From: Chondrosia reniformis
Taxonomy: Eukaryota > Porifera > Demospongiae > Chondrillida > Chondrillidae
Length of the DNA stretch: 64,000 nt
Assembly: GCA_947172415.1 (NCBI GenBank)
Contig: OX359202.1
Location: forward strand, 3,384,001-3,448,000
Reading direction: 5' to 3'
Shown in pieces: positions 11,577 to 24,156 of this stretch. The notes beneath the pieces were generated by a model. That model ran no database searches and had not been told where the DNA came from. It saw only the letters and a program-made list of their open reading frames with translations. Both the position numbers and the translations under genes were made by a program. The first letter of the stretch is position 1; each line of letters starts with the position of its first letter.

Positions 11577-11749
11577 TATTGGCCGGAGGGGATCCCTGTC
11601 TTGTGCACCTTCGGAAGTCCATAGAGGAGGGGAACCTTTCCAGCAGAGCTCCTCAGCCGTTGATAGAGCCGCTCCGAAATGGCCCCAGATCTCATCAACG
11701 GCAGAAGTAGAGCGTTCATCTTACTCTCCTGGACCAATGTCAACACCTC

Positions 11750-12895
11750 ACTGAGGACCCATCACTACCAGAGCGGTCGGCATTATCACCTGATGAGGTT
11801 GTCAGTCTCCTGAAGTTTTGCCTGGATGCCACATACCTAGCATACAGAGGAGAGGTGTACCAGCAGGTCAATGGTACGGCAATGGGCTCCCCCGTTTCTG
11901 TCACTGTGGCCAATCTGGTTATGGAAGATGTGGAACAAAGGGCACTCAACACCTGTGCATCCCCACCTGCATTCTGGAAACGTTACGTGGACGACACCTT
12001 CCCGGTGTTACCCAGAGGGCAGATCCAACAGTTCCATGACCACCTCAATTCTATTGAACCAACCATCAAGTTCACAATTGAGATGGAACAGGAGGGATCA
12101 CTCCCATTCCTAGACACCAGGGTGACTCGAAACGGTGATGGCTCACTGACCACCACAGTCTTCAGAAAGAAGACCCACTCAGACCGGTACCTGGACTTTG
12201 ACTCCCACCATCCTCTAGCGCACAAAGTGGCAGTGGCTCGGACACTACTCACCCGGGCAGATCGTATCTGCGGGAGTGCCCCAGACAGAGATGTTGAGAA
12301 GAGACGGATCACTGAAGCCCTCAACAGCAATGGTTATCCCACTGCACTGGTGAAGAAGAACTGGCACCCGACACCCCACTCCACTCCCCCTCCAGAACTG
12401 GACACTCCCAAAGCCGTGGTGGTCATCCCTTACGTTAAGCATCTGTCGGAATCCATTCGGCGCATCCTCTCCCCGCTGAAGATCCGTACCTGCTTCAGAC
12501 CACACCGGACTCTGAGACAGGCACTGGTCAATTTGAAGGACCGGGTCCCTTTCCAGCAGAAGGCAGGGGTGATCTACAGGATCCCCTGCAGCGGTTGCCC
12601 CAGAGTGTATGTAGGCCAGACTGGCAGAACACTGGCCCAACGGCTGAAGGAACACAAACGGGCTCTAGTGAGTGGACACCTGGCACAGTCGGCAGTGGCA
12701 GAACATGCTGCACAGGAGTTGCACGACATTGACTGGGAGGGTGCCACAGTGATGGATATTCAGCAGCAATATCACCAGAGATGCCTGCTGGAATTGTGGC
12801 ACATCCGATCTGAATTGAACACAATGAAAAGAGATGAAGGCAACCTCCCCCCGGTTTATGACCTCCTCGTCCGCCAGCTCAGATCCTCAGACTAG
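11750..12895 (+). CDS. Penelope-like RT / GIY-YIG endonuclease, right copy (5'-truncated)
   Basis: The plus-strand partner of the left copy begins at the head-to-head junction with TEDPSLPERSALSPDEVV and runs open to 12,895. It keeps motif B (GTAMGSPVS), motif C (YVDD), the linker and GIY-YIG (VYVGQTGRTLAQRLKEHK). It lacks motif A and everything before it, so it cannot make a whole enzyme. Over the shared part it differs from the left copy by only a few residues near the C terminus (TMKRDEG for TMNRDEG; QLRSSD for QFRSSG). That points to recent origin or conversion between the arms. Confidence 0.85.
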   Translation, partial: TEDPSLPERSALSPDEVVSLLKFCLDATYLAYRGEVYQQVNGTAMGSPVSVTVANLVMEDVEQRALNTCASPPAFWKRYVDDTFPVLPRGQIQQFHDHLNSIEPTIKFTIEMEQEGSLPFLDTRVTRNGDGSLTTTVFRKKTHSDRYLDFDSHHPLAHKVAVARTLLTRADRICGSAPDRDVEKRRITEALNSNGYPTALVKKNWHPTPHSTPPPELDTPKAVVVIPYVKHLSESIRRILSPLKIRTCFRPHRTLRQALVNLKDRVPFQQKAGVIYRIPCSGCPRVYVGQTGRTLAQRLKEHKRALVSGHLAQSAVAEHAAQELHDIDWEGATVMDIQQQYHQRCLLELWHIRSELNTMKRDEGNLPPVYDLLVRQLRSSD

Positions 12896-13144
12896 TCAAG
12901 CCCCACCCACCCCTTGACCCATCCAGTTACACACTTTCACTGCATGATGTTCCTCCTCATTTCCTGCAACCCCCTCCTTCCCTTTTTTTTCCATTACTTA
13001 GTTTTTCCTCTCATTTACCTATTTATTCCTTACTCACTGCACTGTTTATTTTACCAGTTTCCCACCCATTATTTTCCCGCCCACAGCCATCTCACCTGCC
13101 CCTCCCCCTACCGATATATAAGTCACCTTGCCCTGTAATCTCAC

Positions 13145-13186
13145 TACCACTGATGAAGACCCGAGATTGGGTCGAAACGTTTGGTA
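13145..13186 (+). ncRNA. Hammerhead ribozyme motif, family B right end
   Basis: Stem I TACCA (13,145-13,149) pairs with TGGTA (13,182-13,186). The core CTGATGA is at 13,150, stem II is GACCC/GGGTC, and GAAA is at 13,174. Stem III is the palindrome ACGT, followed by U as the predicted cleavage base. There is one extra A between the core and stem II. Confidence 0.78.
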
Positions 13187-13280
13187 ATCATTGACAAGCG
13201 ACATCTGTCCCAATCCCTTGGCTAGTGCAGTTCCAGATTCTGAAGCATGAATACACCTAGCCACACAGAAATCTTCAAAG

Positions 13281-16200
13281 CTATTTGTATGTACTTGTTT
13301 TATGTAATGGTAGTATGTTCTAGTTTTATGTGCTAGTAGTTTGTTCTAGTTTTGTATACCGTTTATATGTACTAGTTATATGTGTATGTAGTTGTTATAC
13401 ATACTAGTTGTTTGTACTAGTTTTATGTCCTATTTGTACTACTAGTTGTATGTACTAGTTGTATGCACAATTAGTATGTTCTAGTTTTATCTACCGTTCA
13501 TATGTTCTAGTTATATGTGTATGTACTGTTTATATGTACTAGTTGTTTGTAGATGTTATATGTACTGGTTGCATGTACTAGTTCTATGTACTAGGTGTAT
13601 GTACTAGTTACAATCTGTATTTACTAGTTGTTTGTACTAGTTGTATGTACTTCCTTTATGTAGTTATATGGACTAGTTCTATGTACTAGTTGTGTGTAAT
13701 TGTTGTATATAATAATTGTATTTACTAGCTGTATGCACTACTTATATGTACTTCTTGTATGTACTAATTGTATGTACTACTAACTAGATGTATGAATTAG
13801 TCGTTTGTACTAGTTTCTGGTAGAATGTAGTCTAGGTGAATGTACTATTTTTATGTACTAGTTATATGTGTATGAACCGGTTCATCGTACTAGTTGCATG
13901 AACTAATTTTATGTCCTAATTTAACTATTAGTTGTATGGACTAGTTGTATGTAAAAGTAGTATGTTCTAGTTATATGTACTAATTGTATGTATTAGTTTT
14001 ATGTACTAGTTATATGTACTAGTTTAATGTACTATGTTATGTGTACTGGTTGTATGAACTAGTTGTATATACGAATTGTCTGTAGTAGTTTCTGGTTGTA
14101 TGTAGTCTAGGTGTATGTACTAATTATATGGTACTAGTTATTTGTGTATGTACTGGTTATACGTACTAGTTGTATGTACTAGTTTTATGTCCTAGATGAA
14201 CTACTAGTTGTATGTACTAGTTGTATGTTCTAGCTGAATGCACTAGATGTATGTACTAATTGTATGTTCTAATTGTATGTAATAGTTGTACGCACTAGGA
14301 AGTAGTTGTATGTATTAGTTGTATGTACTAGTTTTATGCACTAGTTGTGTGAACTAGATGTATGTACTAGTTTCTGGTTGTATGTAGCCTAGGTGTATGT
14401 ACTTATTTTATGTACTAGTTATATGTGTATTTACTGGTTATACGCACTAGTTGTATGTACTAGTTTTATGTCCTAGTTGAACTACTAGTTGTACGTACTA
14501 GTTGTATGTAATAGTAGTATGTTCTAGTTTTATGTACTAGTAGCATGTTCTAGTTTTATATACCGTTTATATGTATTAGTTATATGTGTGTGTAGTGTTT
14601 ATATGTACAAGTTGTACATACTAGTAACTAGATGGATGTACTAGTTGTATTTACTAGTTGTATGTACTAGTTCTATGTACTAGTTGAATGCACTAGTTGT
14701 ATGTACTAGTTATATGTACTAAGTGTATGTATTAATTTTATGTACTAATTATATGTACTAATTTAATGTACTAGTTGTGTGTGCTAGTTGTATGAACTAG
14801 TTGTATGTACTAGTTGTATGCATTGGTTTCTGAGATATGTAGTCTATGTGTAGGTACTAATTATATGTACTAGTTATATGTGTATTTAGTGGTTGTACGT
14901 ACTAGTTGTATGTACTAGTTTTATGTTCTAGTTGAACTACTAGTTGTATGTAATAGTAGTATGTTCTAGTTTTATGTACTACTAGTATGTTCTAGTTTTA
15001 TATAAAGTTTATATGTACTAGTTATATGTGTATGTAGTGGTTATATGTACTAGTTGTATGTACTAGTTTTATGTCCTAGTTGTACTACTAGTTGTATGTA
15101 CTAGTTGTATGTACTAGTAGTATGCTCCAGTTTTTTTGAACCGTTTATATGTACTAGTTATATGTGTATTTACTGGTTATATGTACTAGTAACTATCTGT
15201 ATGTGCTAGTTGTTGTACTAGTTATTTGAACTAGTTGTATATATGTTGTTGTATGTACTACTTATATTTACTAGTTGTAGTTACTAGTTTTATGTACTAG
15301 TTGTATTTAATAGTTGCTTGTACTAGTTGCATGGAGTTGTTGTATGTACTAGTTGTATACATGTTCTAGTAAGTAGTTATTTGTATTAGTTATATGTAGC
15401 TGCTGTATGAACTAGCTGTATGTACTAGTTGTGTGTACTAGGTGTATGTACTGGTAACAATCTGTATTTACTAGTTGCATATACTAGTGGTATGTCCTAG
15501 TTGTATGCACTAGTTGTATTTAGCTATATGTACCAGTTGTATGCACTAGTTGTATTTAGCTATATGTACTAGTTGTATGTACTAGTTGTATGTACTAGTT
15601 TTGTGTAATTGTTGTTTGTACTAGTTATATGTACTAGCTGTATATACTAGTTGCACGTACTAGTATCATGTACTAGGTGTGTGTAATAACTGTATGAACT
15701 AGTTGTATGTATTAATTGTATGGACTAGTTGTGTTTAATTGTTGAATGTAATAGTTGTGTGTACTGGCTGTAGGTACTAGTTTTACGCACTAGTATCATG
15801 TATTAGTTGTATGTACTATCTGTATGAACTAGTTTTATGTACTTATTGTATGTACTAGTTGTATGGACTATTCTTATGTATAAGTTGTTTGCACTAGGTG
15901 GATGTACTGGTAACAATCTGTATTTACTAGTTGTATGTACTAGTTGTATGTACTACTTGTACATACTAGTTGTATATAGCTATATGTACTAGTTGTATGT
16001 ACTAGTTGTGTGTAATTGTTGTATCTACTAGTTGCATGTACTATCCGTATGAAATAGTTGTAAGTACTAGTATCATGTACTAGTTGTATGTACTAGCTGT
16101 ATGAACTAGTTGTATGTACTAATTGTATGTACTAGTTTTATGTACTAGTAAGTAGTTGAATGTACTAGTTTTATGTACTTATTGCAAGTACTAGTTGTAT

Positions 16201-19200
16201 GTACAAGGCGTATGTACTAGTAACAATGTGTACTTACTAGTTGTATGGACTAGTTGGATGTACTACTTGTAGGTAGTTATATGTACTAGTTGAATTTACT
16301 AGTTGTGTATAATTGTTGCAGTTGTATTTACTAATTGTATATACTAGGTCTATCTACTGGTAACAATCTGTATTTACTAGTTGTATGTACTAGTTTTATG
16401 TACCAGTTGAATGTACTAGTTGTATGTAGGTATATGTACTTTTTGAATGTACTAGTTGGGTGTATATAATTGTTGTATGTACTAGTCATATGTATTAGCT
16501 GTGTGTACTAGTTGTCCGTACTAGTATCATGTACTAGTTGTACGTACTAGCTGTATGAACTAGTTGTATGTACTAATTGTATGTACTAGTTGTATGTAAT
16601 AGTAAGTTGTCGCATGTACTATTATATGTACTAGTTGTATATACTAGTTGTATGTTCTAGATGTATTTACTTGAAAATTTCTGTATTTCCTAGTTGTATG
16701 TACTAGTTGTATGTACTACTTGTATGTATTAGTTGTATATACCAGTTGTATGTACTAGTCATTTGTATTAGTTGTATGTACTAGTTGTATGTAAATGTTG
16801 TTATGTACTAGTTGTGTATAATTTTGTATGTACTAGTTGTATGTAATTGTTGTTATGTACTAGTTGTGTATAATTTTGTATGTACTAGTTATATATACTA
16901 GTTGTATGTACTAGTCATATGTATTAGTTGTATGTACTAGTTGCATGTACTTGGTGTATGCACTGGTAAACATCAGTATTTACTAGTTGTCTATACTAGT
17001 TGTATGTACTAGTTGTATGTACCAGTTGTATATAGCTATTTGTACTAGTTGTATTTCCTAGTTGTATGTACTAGCTGTATGTATTAGTTGTATGTACTGG
17101 CTGTATATACTAGTTGTACGTACTAGTATCATGTACTATTTGTATGTACTAGTTGTATGTACTAGTTGTATGTACTAGCTGATTGTACTAGTTGTATGGA
17201 CTAACTGTGTGTACTAGTTGTATGTACTTGTTGTATGTTCTAGTTGTAAATACTAGTTGTATATATATTCTAGTAAGTACCTGTATCTACTAGTTATATG
17301 TAATAGTTGTATGTAGAGGTTGTATGTATAACTTTTATGTTTATACTAGCTGTTTATACTAGTAATATGTTCTAGTTTTATGTACTATATCTATGTACTA
17401 GTTATATGTGTAAGTACCGCTTATGTGTCCTATTTGTTTGGATTATTTATATGTACTAGTTCTATGTCCTAGTTGAAGTACTAGTTGTATGTACTATACA
17501 TTTGTACGTATTGGTTTTACATAATATTTGTGTGTACTAGTTGTATGTACTTGTTGTATGTACTAGTTGTATATACTAATTGTATTTCCTAGTTGTATAT
17601 ATATACTAGTAGGTGGTTGTATGTATTAGTTATATGTACAAGTTGTATGTACTAGTTGTATGCACAATGTGAATGTACTAGTAACAATCTGTATTTGCTA
17701 GTTGCAAGTACTAGTTGTATGTACCACTTGTATGTAGTTATATTTACTAGTTGTATGTACTAGTTGTATGGTTTAGTTGTATGTACTATGTGTATCAACT
17801 GGTAATAATCTGTATTTACTAGTTTTATGTAGTAGTTGTATGTACTAGTTGTATGTACAAGTTCTTTGTAGGTATATGTACTAGTTGTATGTACTAGTTG
17901 TGAGTAATTGTTGTATGTACTAGTTGTATGTACTAATTGTGTGTTCTAGTTGTATATACTAGTAGGTAGTTGTATGTACTAGTTAAATGTATAAGTTGTA
18001 TGTACTGCTTGTATGTACTAGGTGTATGTACTAGTAACAATGTGTATTTATTAGTTGTTTGTGCTAGTTGGATGTACTACTTGTATGTAGTTATATGTAC
18101 TAGTTGTATATACTAGTTTTGTGTAATTGTTGTATGCACTAGTTGTGTGTACTGGTTGTGTGTACTAGTCATATGTATTAGTTTTATGAACTAGTTTTAT
18201 GTACTAGGTGTATGCACTGGTAACAATCTGTATTTACTAGTTGTATGTACTAGTTGTATGTAGCTATATATACTAGTTGTATATACTAGCTGTCTGTAAT
18301 TGTTGTATGTACTATTTGTTTGTACAAGGCATATGTATTAGCTGTATGTACTAGTTGTATGTACTAGGTGTAAGCACTGGTAACAATCTGTATTTACTAG
18401 TTGTATGTACTAGTTGTATGTAGCTATATATACTAGTTGTATATACTAGCTGTCTGTAATTGTTGTATGTACTATTTGTTTGTACAAGGCATATGTATTA
18501 GCTGTATGTACTAGTTGTATGTACTAGGTGTAAGCACTGGTAACAATCTGTATTTACTAGTTGTATGTACTAGTTGTATGTAGCTATATATACTAGTTGT
18601 ATATACTAGCTGTCTGTAAATGTTGTATGTACTATTTGTTTGTACAAGGCATATGTATTAGCTGTGTGTACTAGTTGTATGTACTAGGTGTAAGCACTGG
18701 TAACAATCTGTATTTACTAGTTGTATGTACTTGTTGTATGTTCTAGTTGTAAGGGCTAGTTGTATATATATTCTAGTGAAAACTTGTATCTACTAGTTAT
18801 ATGTACTATATAAATGTATGTAGAGATTGTATGCACTACTTGTATGTATATACTATATGTATGTACTAGTAATATGTTCTAGTTTTATGTACTATATATG
18901 TGTACTAATTATATTTGCATTTACTGGTTATTAGTACTAGTTGTATAGATTAGTTATATGTACTAGTTATATGTACTACTTGTATGTAGTTTTAAATCCT
19001 AGTTGTATGTACTAGTTGTGTATAATTGTTGTATGTTCTTGTTGTAGATACTATTTGTATGTACTAGTTATATGTATTAGTTGTATGTACAACTTGTATG
19101 TACTAGGTGTATGTGCTAGTAACAATCCGTATTTACTAGTTCCTTGTATTAGTTTTATGTACTACTGGTGTGTAGTTTTAAATCCTAGTTTTATGTACTA

Positions 19201-21803
19201 GTTGTGTGTAATTGTTGTATGTTCTAGTTGTATGTACTAGTTATATGTACTAGGGTTATGTACTAGATGTATGTACTAGAAACTAGATATATATGGTAGT
19301 TGTATGTACTAGTTTTATGTAGTAGTTTTATGTACTAGCTGTATGTACTAGTTGTATGTAGTTATATGTAGTACTTGTATTCACTAATTGTGTGTATTGT
19401 TGGATGCTAGTTATATTTACTAGTTCTTTTACTAGTTTTATGTACTAGTTGTATGTACTAGTTGTATGTACTTGTTATATGTACTAGTTTCATGTACTAG
19501 CTCATGTAATAGTTATATGTACTGGACTAGTTGTATTTACTAGGTGTATGTACTAGTAACAATCTGTATTTACTAGTTTTAAATACTAGTTTTTTGTAGT
19601 TATATGTACTAGTTGTAGTTACAAGTTGTATGTACTGGTTATATATACTATTTGTTCGTACTCGTTACTAGTTTTATGTTGTAGTTGTATGTACTAGGAC
19701 TAGTTTACTAATTATAGGTTCTAGTTGTATGTACTCAATTCTAAGTACGTAGTAGTTGCATGTTCTAATTCTCTGTACTAATTGTATGTACAAGTTATAT
19801 CTCGTTGTATGTTCCAGTTGTATGGACTAATTGGATGTTCTAGTAATGTAGTAGTTGTAGGTAGTCGTTGTACGTACTAGTTGTTTGTACTAGTAGTTTG
19901 TTCTAGTTTATGTACTGTTTATATGTACTAGTTGCATGTACTAGTTATTTGTACTAATTGTATGTACTAGTAGTATGTACTAGTTACTAGTTGTATGTAC
20001 TAGTTGTATGTACTAGTTATATGTACTAATTGTATGTACTAGTAGTATGTACTAGTTACTAGTTGTGTGTACTAGTTGTACGTACTAATTTCTAGTTGTA
20101 TGTAGTCGAGGTATATGTACTAGTTATATTTATTAGTTATTTGTACTAGTTTTATGTCCTAGTTGTAGTACTATATAGTTGTATGTACAAGTTGTGTGGA
20201 CTACTTGTATGTACTAGTTTTAGGTTTTAGTTGAATGTACTAGCTGTATGTAATAGTTCTATGTACTAGTTGTAGTTCTAGTTTAATGATCTAATTGCAT
20301 GTACTAGTTGTATATACAATTTATATACTAGTAATATGTGCATGTTCTAGACATATGTTCTAATTGTAAGTACTAGTTGTATGTACTAGTTATGAAGTAC
20401 TCGTCTATGAACTAATTCTATGTACTAGTTTTAGAACTAGTTGTATGTACTAGTTGTATTGACTAGTGGTATATACTAGATATATGTACTATTTATATGT
20501 ACTAGTCATACGTGTGTGTACTAGTTATATGTTAGTAATTGTGTGGTCTAGTTGTATGTACTCTTTGTGTGTACTAGTTGTATTTACTGGTTTTATGTAC
20601 TAGTTGGATGTATTAGTTGTTTTTACTAGTCGTATGTACTATTTGTATGTAGTTATATGTTCTACTTGTATGTTCTAGTTGAGTAATTGTTTTATGTACT
20701 AGATATATTTACTAGTTTTATGCACTAGATACAAGTTGTTTATACTAGTTGTATGTACTAGGTATATATAGTAATTGTGCATACGTAGTGTTTGTAATTG
20801 TTACTGGTACTAGTTAAATTTACTAGTTGTAGTTACTAGTTGTATGTATCAGTTGTATGTACTAGTAGGCTGTACTACTAACTAGTTGTATGTACTAGTT
20901 GTATGGCTAGATGTATGTACTAATAATTATCTACATGTCCTAGTTGTATGTACCAGTTGTATGTACTAGTTGTATGTACTAGTTGTATGTACCAGTAATT
21001 ATCTGCATATTTTAATTATATGTACTAGTTGTATGTTCTAGTTTTATGTAGTTATATGTACTAGATACTAGTTGTATATGCTAGTTGTATGTTGCAATTA
21101 TATGTACTAGTTGTACGTACTAATTGTGTGTAATTGCATTATGTATATACTAGTTATATTTACTAGTTTTATTTACTAGTTGTATGTACTAGTTGTATGT
21201 ACTAGTAACTAGTTGTATTTATAGGTAGTAGTTGTTTTTACTAGTTGTATATAGTAGTAACTTCTTGTATGTACTATTTCTATGTAGTAGTTGTATGTCC
21301 TAGTTTATGTATTAGTTGTATGTACTAATTGTATGTACTAGTAACTATCTGTATGTATGGAGTTCTATGTACTCGTTGTATATACTTGTTGTGTGCCATT
21401 GTTGTATGTACTAGTTATATTTAATAGTTGTAGTTACTAGTTGTATGAACACGTTCTATGTACTAGTTGTATGTACTAGTTTTATGTACTATTTATATGT
21501 ACAATTTTAAGTTTTGTGCACTAGTTGTATAAACTAGTTACTGGTTGTATGTACTAGCTGTATGTAGTCTAGTTGTATGTACTAGTAATATTTTCTAGTT
21601 ATATATGTATGTACTGGTTATATGTAAAAGTTGTATGTACTAGTTGTATGTACTAGTTATATGTACTAATTGTAGTACTAGCTGTATGTACTTGTTTTAT
21701 GTACTAATTGTATGTACTAGTTGAATGTACTAGTTGTATGTACTAATTCTATGTAATAATTATGTACTAGTTATAGGTACTAATTGTATGTAATAGTTTT
21801 ATA
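13281..21803 (+). repeat. 13-bp minisatellite block 3 (longest uninterrupted, 8.5 kb)
   Basis: Pure CTAGTTGTATGTA-type array with no element inside it. The marker AACAATCTGTATTT recurs irregularly (about 15,448; 15,910; 16,362; 17,680; 18,221 onward; 19,550). The stretch 13,300-13,640 is closely repeated at about 45,650-45,905 and 50,520-50,830. No gene is present, and the small frame at 19,016-19,201 is translated repeat. Confidence 0.97.
18221..18700 (+). repeat. 160-bp higher-order unit, three near-identical copies
   Basis: The word TAACAATCTGTATTTACTAG starts at 18,221, 18,381, 18,541 and 18,701, exactly 160 bases apart. The intervening text (GTAGCTATATATACTAG, then AGCTGTCTGTAA and ACAAGGCATATG) is almost identical in each unit. 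This is the youngest tandem amplification visible in the array. Confidence 0.95.
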
Positions 21804-22544
21804 GAGAACAACAAAAGTTTACTACAAAAGTAGTGAATATTTAGGGTTGGTACAAAAAGCACAGAAACAGGGAAGGATGTTACACAGTGAAGCATTAGCT
21901 ATGTATGCATGAATCATGCAACACCCTTGCTTGTAGGATTCATGCATATAGCTAATGCTTCTCTGTGTAACATCCCTTTCCTGTTTCTGGGCTTTTTGTA
22001 CAATCCCTACATCTTCACTAATTTTGTAAAAAAAATTATTGTTCTCTAGTTTCTGTACTTTTTATGGAGCATAAGCTAGGAATTTGATTGTATTTAACCC
22101 CATTTTGGTGTCGCATTTTCGACTTAATACGACGTCATTAAAATGGCGACTTAATTGAGGCCTTGACTCTAGGGTCATGAAAACCGTCATGCCTTATCGC
22201 TCTCACTTCTACAAAAGAATACAGCTCGGAAAATTTGCAGCAGTTTCATTTATCAATTAGTCCAAAAGCTAATATAGTTTTTAAGTTATGGCTGGCGAAG
22301 AAGAATAAGAAGAAGCATATGAAGAAGACAAAAATTAGGATTTTAAAAGTTTATCATTTCGCCAGCGGGAAATGTTGGTTTGCCTTTAAGGTCTATTTGG
22401 AGTATGTATATTGTATATTTAGCTATACATAGGCCTGTTTTGTCAATTTTCAGCTTATTTCGGGATTTTGCTCCTATACCGATGTATGGGGAAAACGGAA
22501 AAAACCCGTCATCCCTACATAGGGAGTACTACTGTACTCCCTGA
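21804..22544 (-). mobile_element. Hairpin-bearing TA-target element, copy 1 (741 bp)
   Basis: Flanked by TA on both sides (21,802-803; 22,545-546) within the minisatellite. It matches copies at 51,267, 53,347 and 59,189, which lie in the opposite orientation. Ends read GAGAACAAC and CTCCCTGA, so the inverted ends are weak. Parts are the long hairpin, a segment with CTAGCTTATGCTCCATAAAAAG (on the other strand), a GAAGAA-rich tract, and a terminal unit with a short GGAGTACTACTGTACTCC palindrome. It has no credible protein, so it is non-autonomous. Confidence 0.75.
21833..22018. repeat. Long imperfect hairpin in element copy 1
   Basis: Two arms of about 85 bases around a short loop (CACCCTTGCTTGTAGG region). 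Arm words include GGATGTTACACAG / CTGTGTAACATCC and CATTAGCTATGTATGCATGA / TCATGCATATAGCTAATG. This copy is more diverged between its arms than the 53-kb and 59-kb copies. Confidence 0.9.
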
Positions 22545-24072
22545 TATACTAGTTGTATGTACCAGATACTAGTTGCATGTACTAGTTGTATGTACAAGTT
22601 TTAAGAAGTAGTTGTATGTATTAGTTGTATGTACTAGAGACTAGTTTTATGCACTGGTTATATATACTAGTTTTATATAGTAGTTGTAGTACTGGTTGAA
22701 TGTACTAGTTGTATGTACTAGTTTTATGTACCCGTTGTAAGTACTCGTTACTAGTTGTATGTTCAAGTTGTATATATTAGGACTAGTAATATTTACTAGT
22801 TGGAGTTTCTAGTTGTATGTACTCAATTGTAAGTAGTAGTTGCATGTTCTAATTGAATGTACTAATTGTATGTACTGGTTGTATGTACTAGCTATAGTAG
22901 TATGTTCTTTTTTATGTACTTTTTATATGTACTAGTTATATGTGTATGTCCTGGTTATATGTACTAGTTGTATGTACTAATTATATGTACTAATTGTATG
23001 TACTAGTTATATGTACTGGTTATATATACTAGTTTTATGTACTAGTTCTAGTACTCGTTGTATGCACTAGTTGTATGTACTAGTTGTATGTACTAGTTGT
23101 ATGTAATAGTTGTATGTATTAGTTGTATGTAGTAGTTGTATGTAATAGTTCTATGTAATAGTTGTATGTACTAATTATATGTACTGGTTATGTACTAATC
23201 GTAGGTATTAGTTGTATGTACTAGTTTTATGTATTTGTTATATGTATTAATTGTATGTACTAGTTGTAACTACTGGTAGTATGTTTTCGTTTTAGGTAGG
23301 TTTACATGCGCTAGTTATATGTGTATATACTGGGTATATATACTAGTTGTATGTACTAATTATATTGAATAATTGTATGTACTAGATGTATGTACTAGTT
23401 ATATGTACTAGTTTAATGTACTATGTGTGTGTAATAGTTGTATGCACTAGTTGTATGAAAAATCTAAGATACCATTTTCCTACATGCTATATGCCTATTC
23501 TGTAAAAAGAGCCTATAGGGGAACTAAACCTAAAGAGAGCTTTAGATGAAGATACAGTAGTCTTTTCTTCCTTGCACTAGTTGTATGCACTAGTTGTAAG
23601 TACTAGTTACAAGTTGTATGTTCTAGTTGTATGTACTAGTTGTATTTTCTAGTTTTATGTACTATATAGTTTTATGTAGTAGTGGTATGTACTAGTTTTA
23701 TATAGTAGTTCTATATACTAGGGGTTTGTAATAGTTATATGTACTAGTTGTATGTACTCTTTATATGTACAATTTATATGTGTATGTACTAGTCATATGT
23801 AGTAGTTGTGTGTACTAGTTAAATGTGCTAGTTGAAAGTACTGGTTGTATGTACTAGTTGCATGTTCTCGTTGTAGGTTCTAATACTAGTTATACTAGGT
23901 ACTAAGTAGGTACTTTTTTTATGTCCTAGATACTAGTTGTATGTACTAGTTGTAGGTACTAATTTAAAGTATTAGTTGTACGTACCAATTGTGTGTAATT
24001 GTTGTATGTACTAATTACATTTACTAGTTGTGTGAACTAGTTGTATTTACTAGTTATATGTATTAGTTGAAT
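22545..24072 (+). repeat. 13-bp minisatellite block 4
   Basis: The array resumes after the hairpin element. The last 16 bases TATGTATTAGTTGAAT (24,057-24,072) are repeated on the far side of LINE copy 2. Confidence 0.95.
23455..23576. other. Unidentified 120-bp insert
   Basis: Non-periodic sequence (AAATCTAAGATACC to CTTTTCTTCCTTG) inside block 4. No terminal repeats or coding potential were seen. Confidence 0.5.
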
Positions 24073-24156
24073 TCCCTATTGTGGGAATTGGAGGCCGTGG
24101 TTCCGAGCTAACAAGAGGATGGGTATTGTCCAGTTCAACCCCCCCAACGGAGCAGG

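Larger units (their letters stand above)
9851..13280. mobile_element. Penelope-like element family B, head-to-head pair (3.43-kb palindrome)
   Basis: Two near-identical copies of one element are joined by their 5' ends near 11,750. The left copy reads on the minus strand, the right on the plus strand, so both 3' ends with hammerhead motifs face outward. The outer edges are TGCTTCAGAATCTGG and its complement, and the right copy has 33 extra terminal bases. Flanking 13-bp direct repeats CTATTTGTATGTA (9,838-9,850; 13,281-13,293) fit a target duplication. The left copy is longer and supplies about 400 bp of coding sequence not duplicated on the right. Inverted partners are known in Penelope elements. 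The arms are so similar that the insertion looks young. Confidence 0.88.

Noticed and set aside
10203-13264. Open frames on the opposite strand of the family B Penelope-like genes (for example 10,443-10,853 and 12,245-12,655)
   Set aside because: They are antisense shadows of the RT/GIY-YIG frames, with low-complexity translations and no known motifs.
3530-19201. Small frames at 3,530-3,757 and 19,016-19,201
   Set aside because: They are translated minisatellite or AT-rich insert, with no homology or start context.
22235-22432. 65-codon frame in hairpin element copy 1
   Set aside because: It is made of the GAAGAA tract and is not conserved in the other copies.
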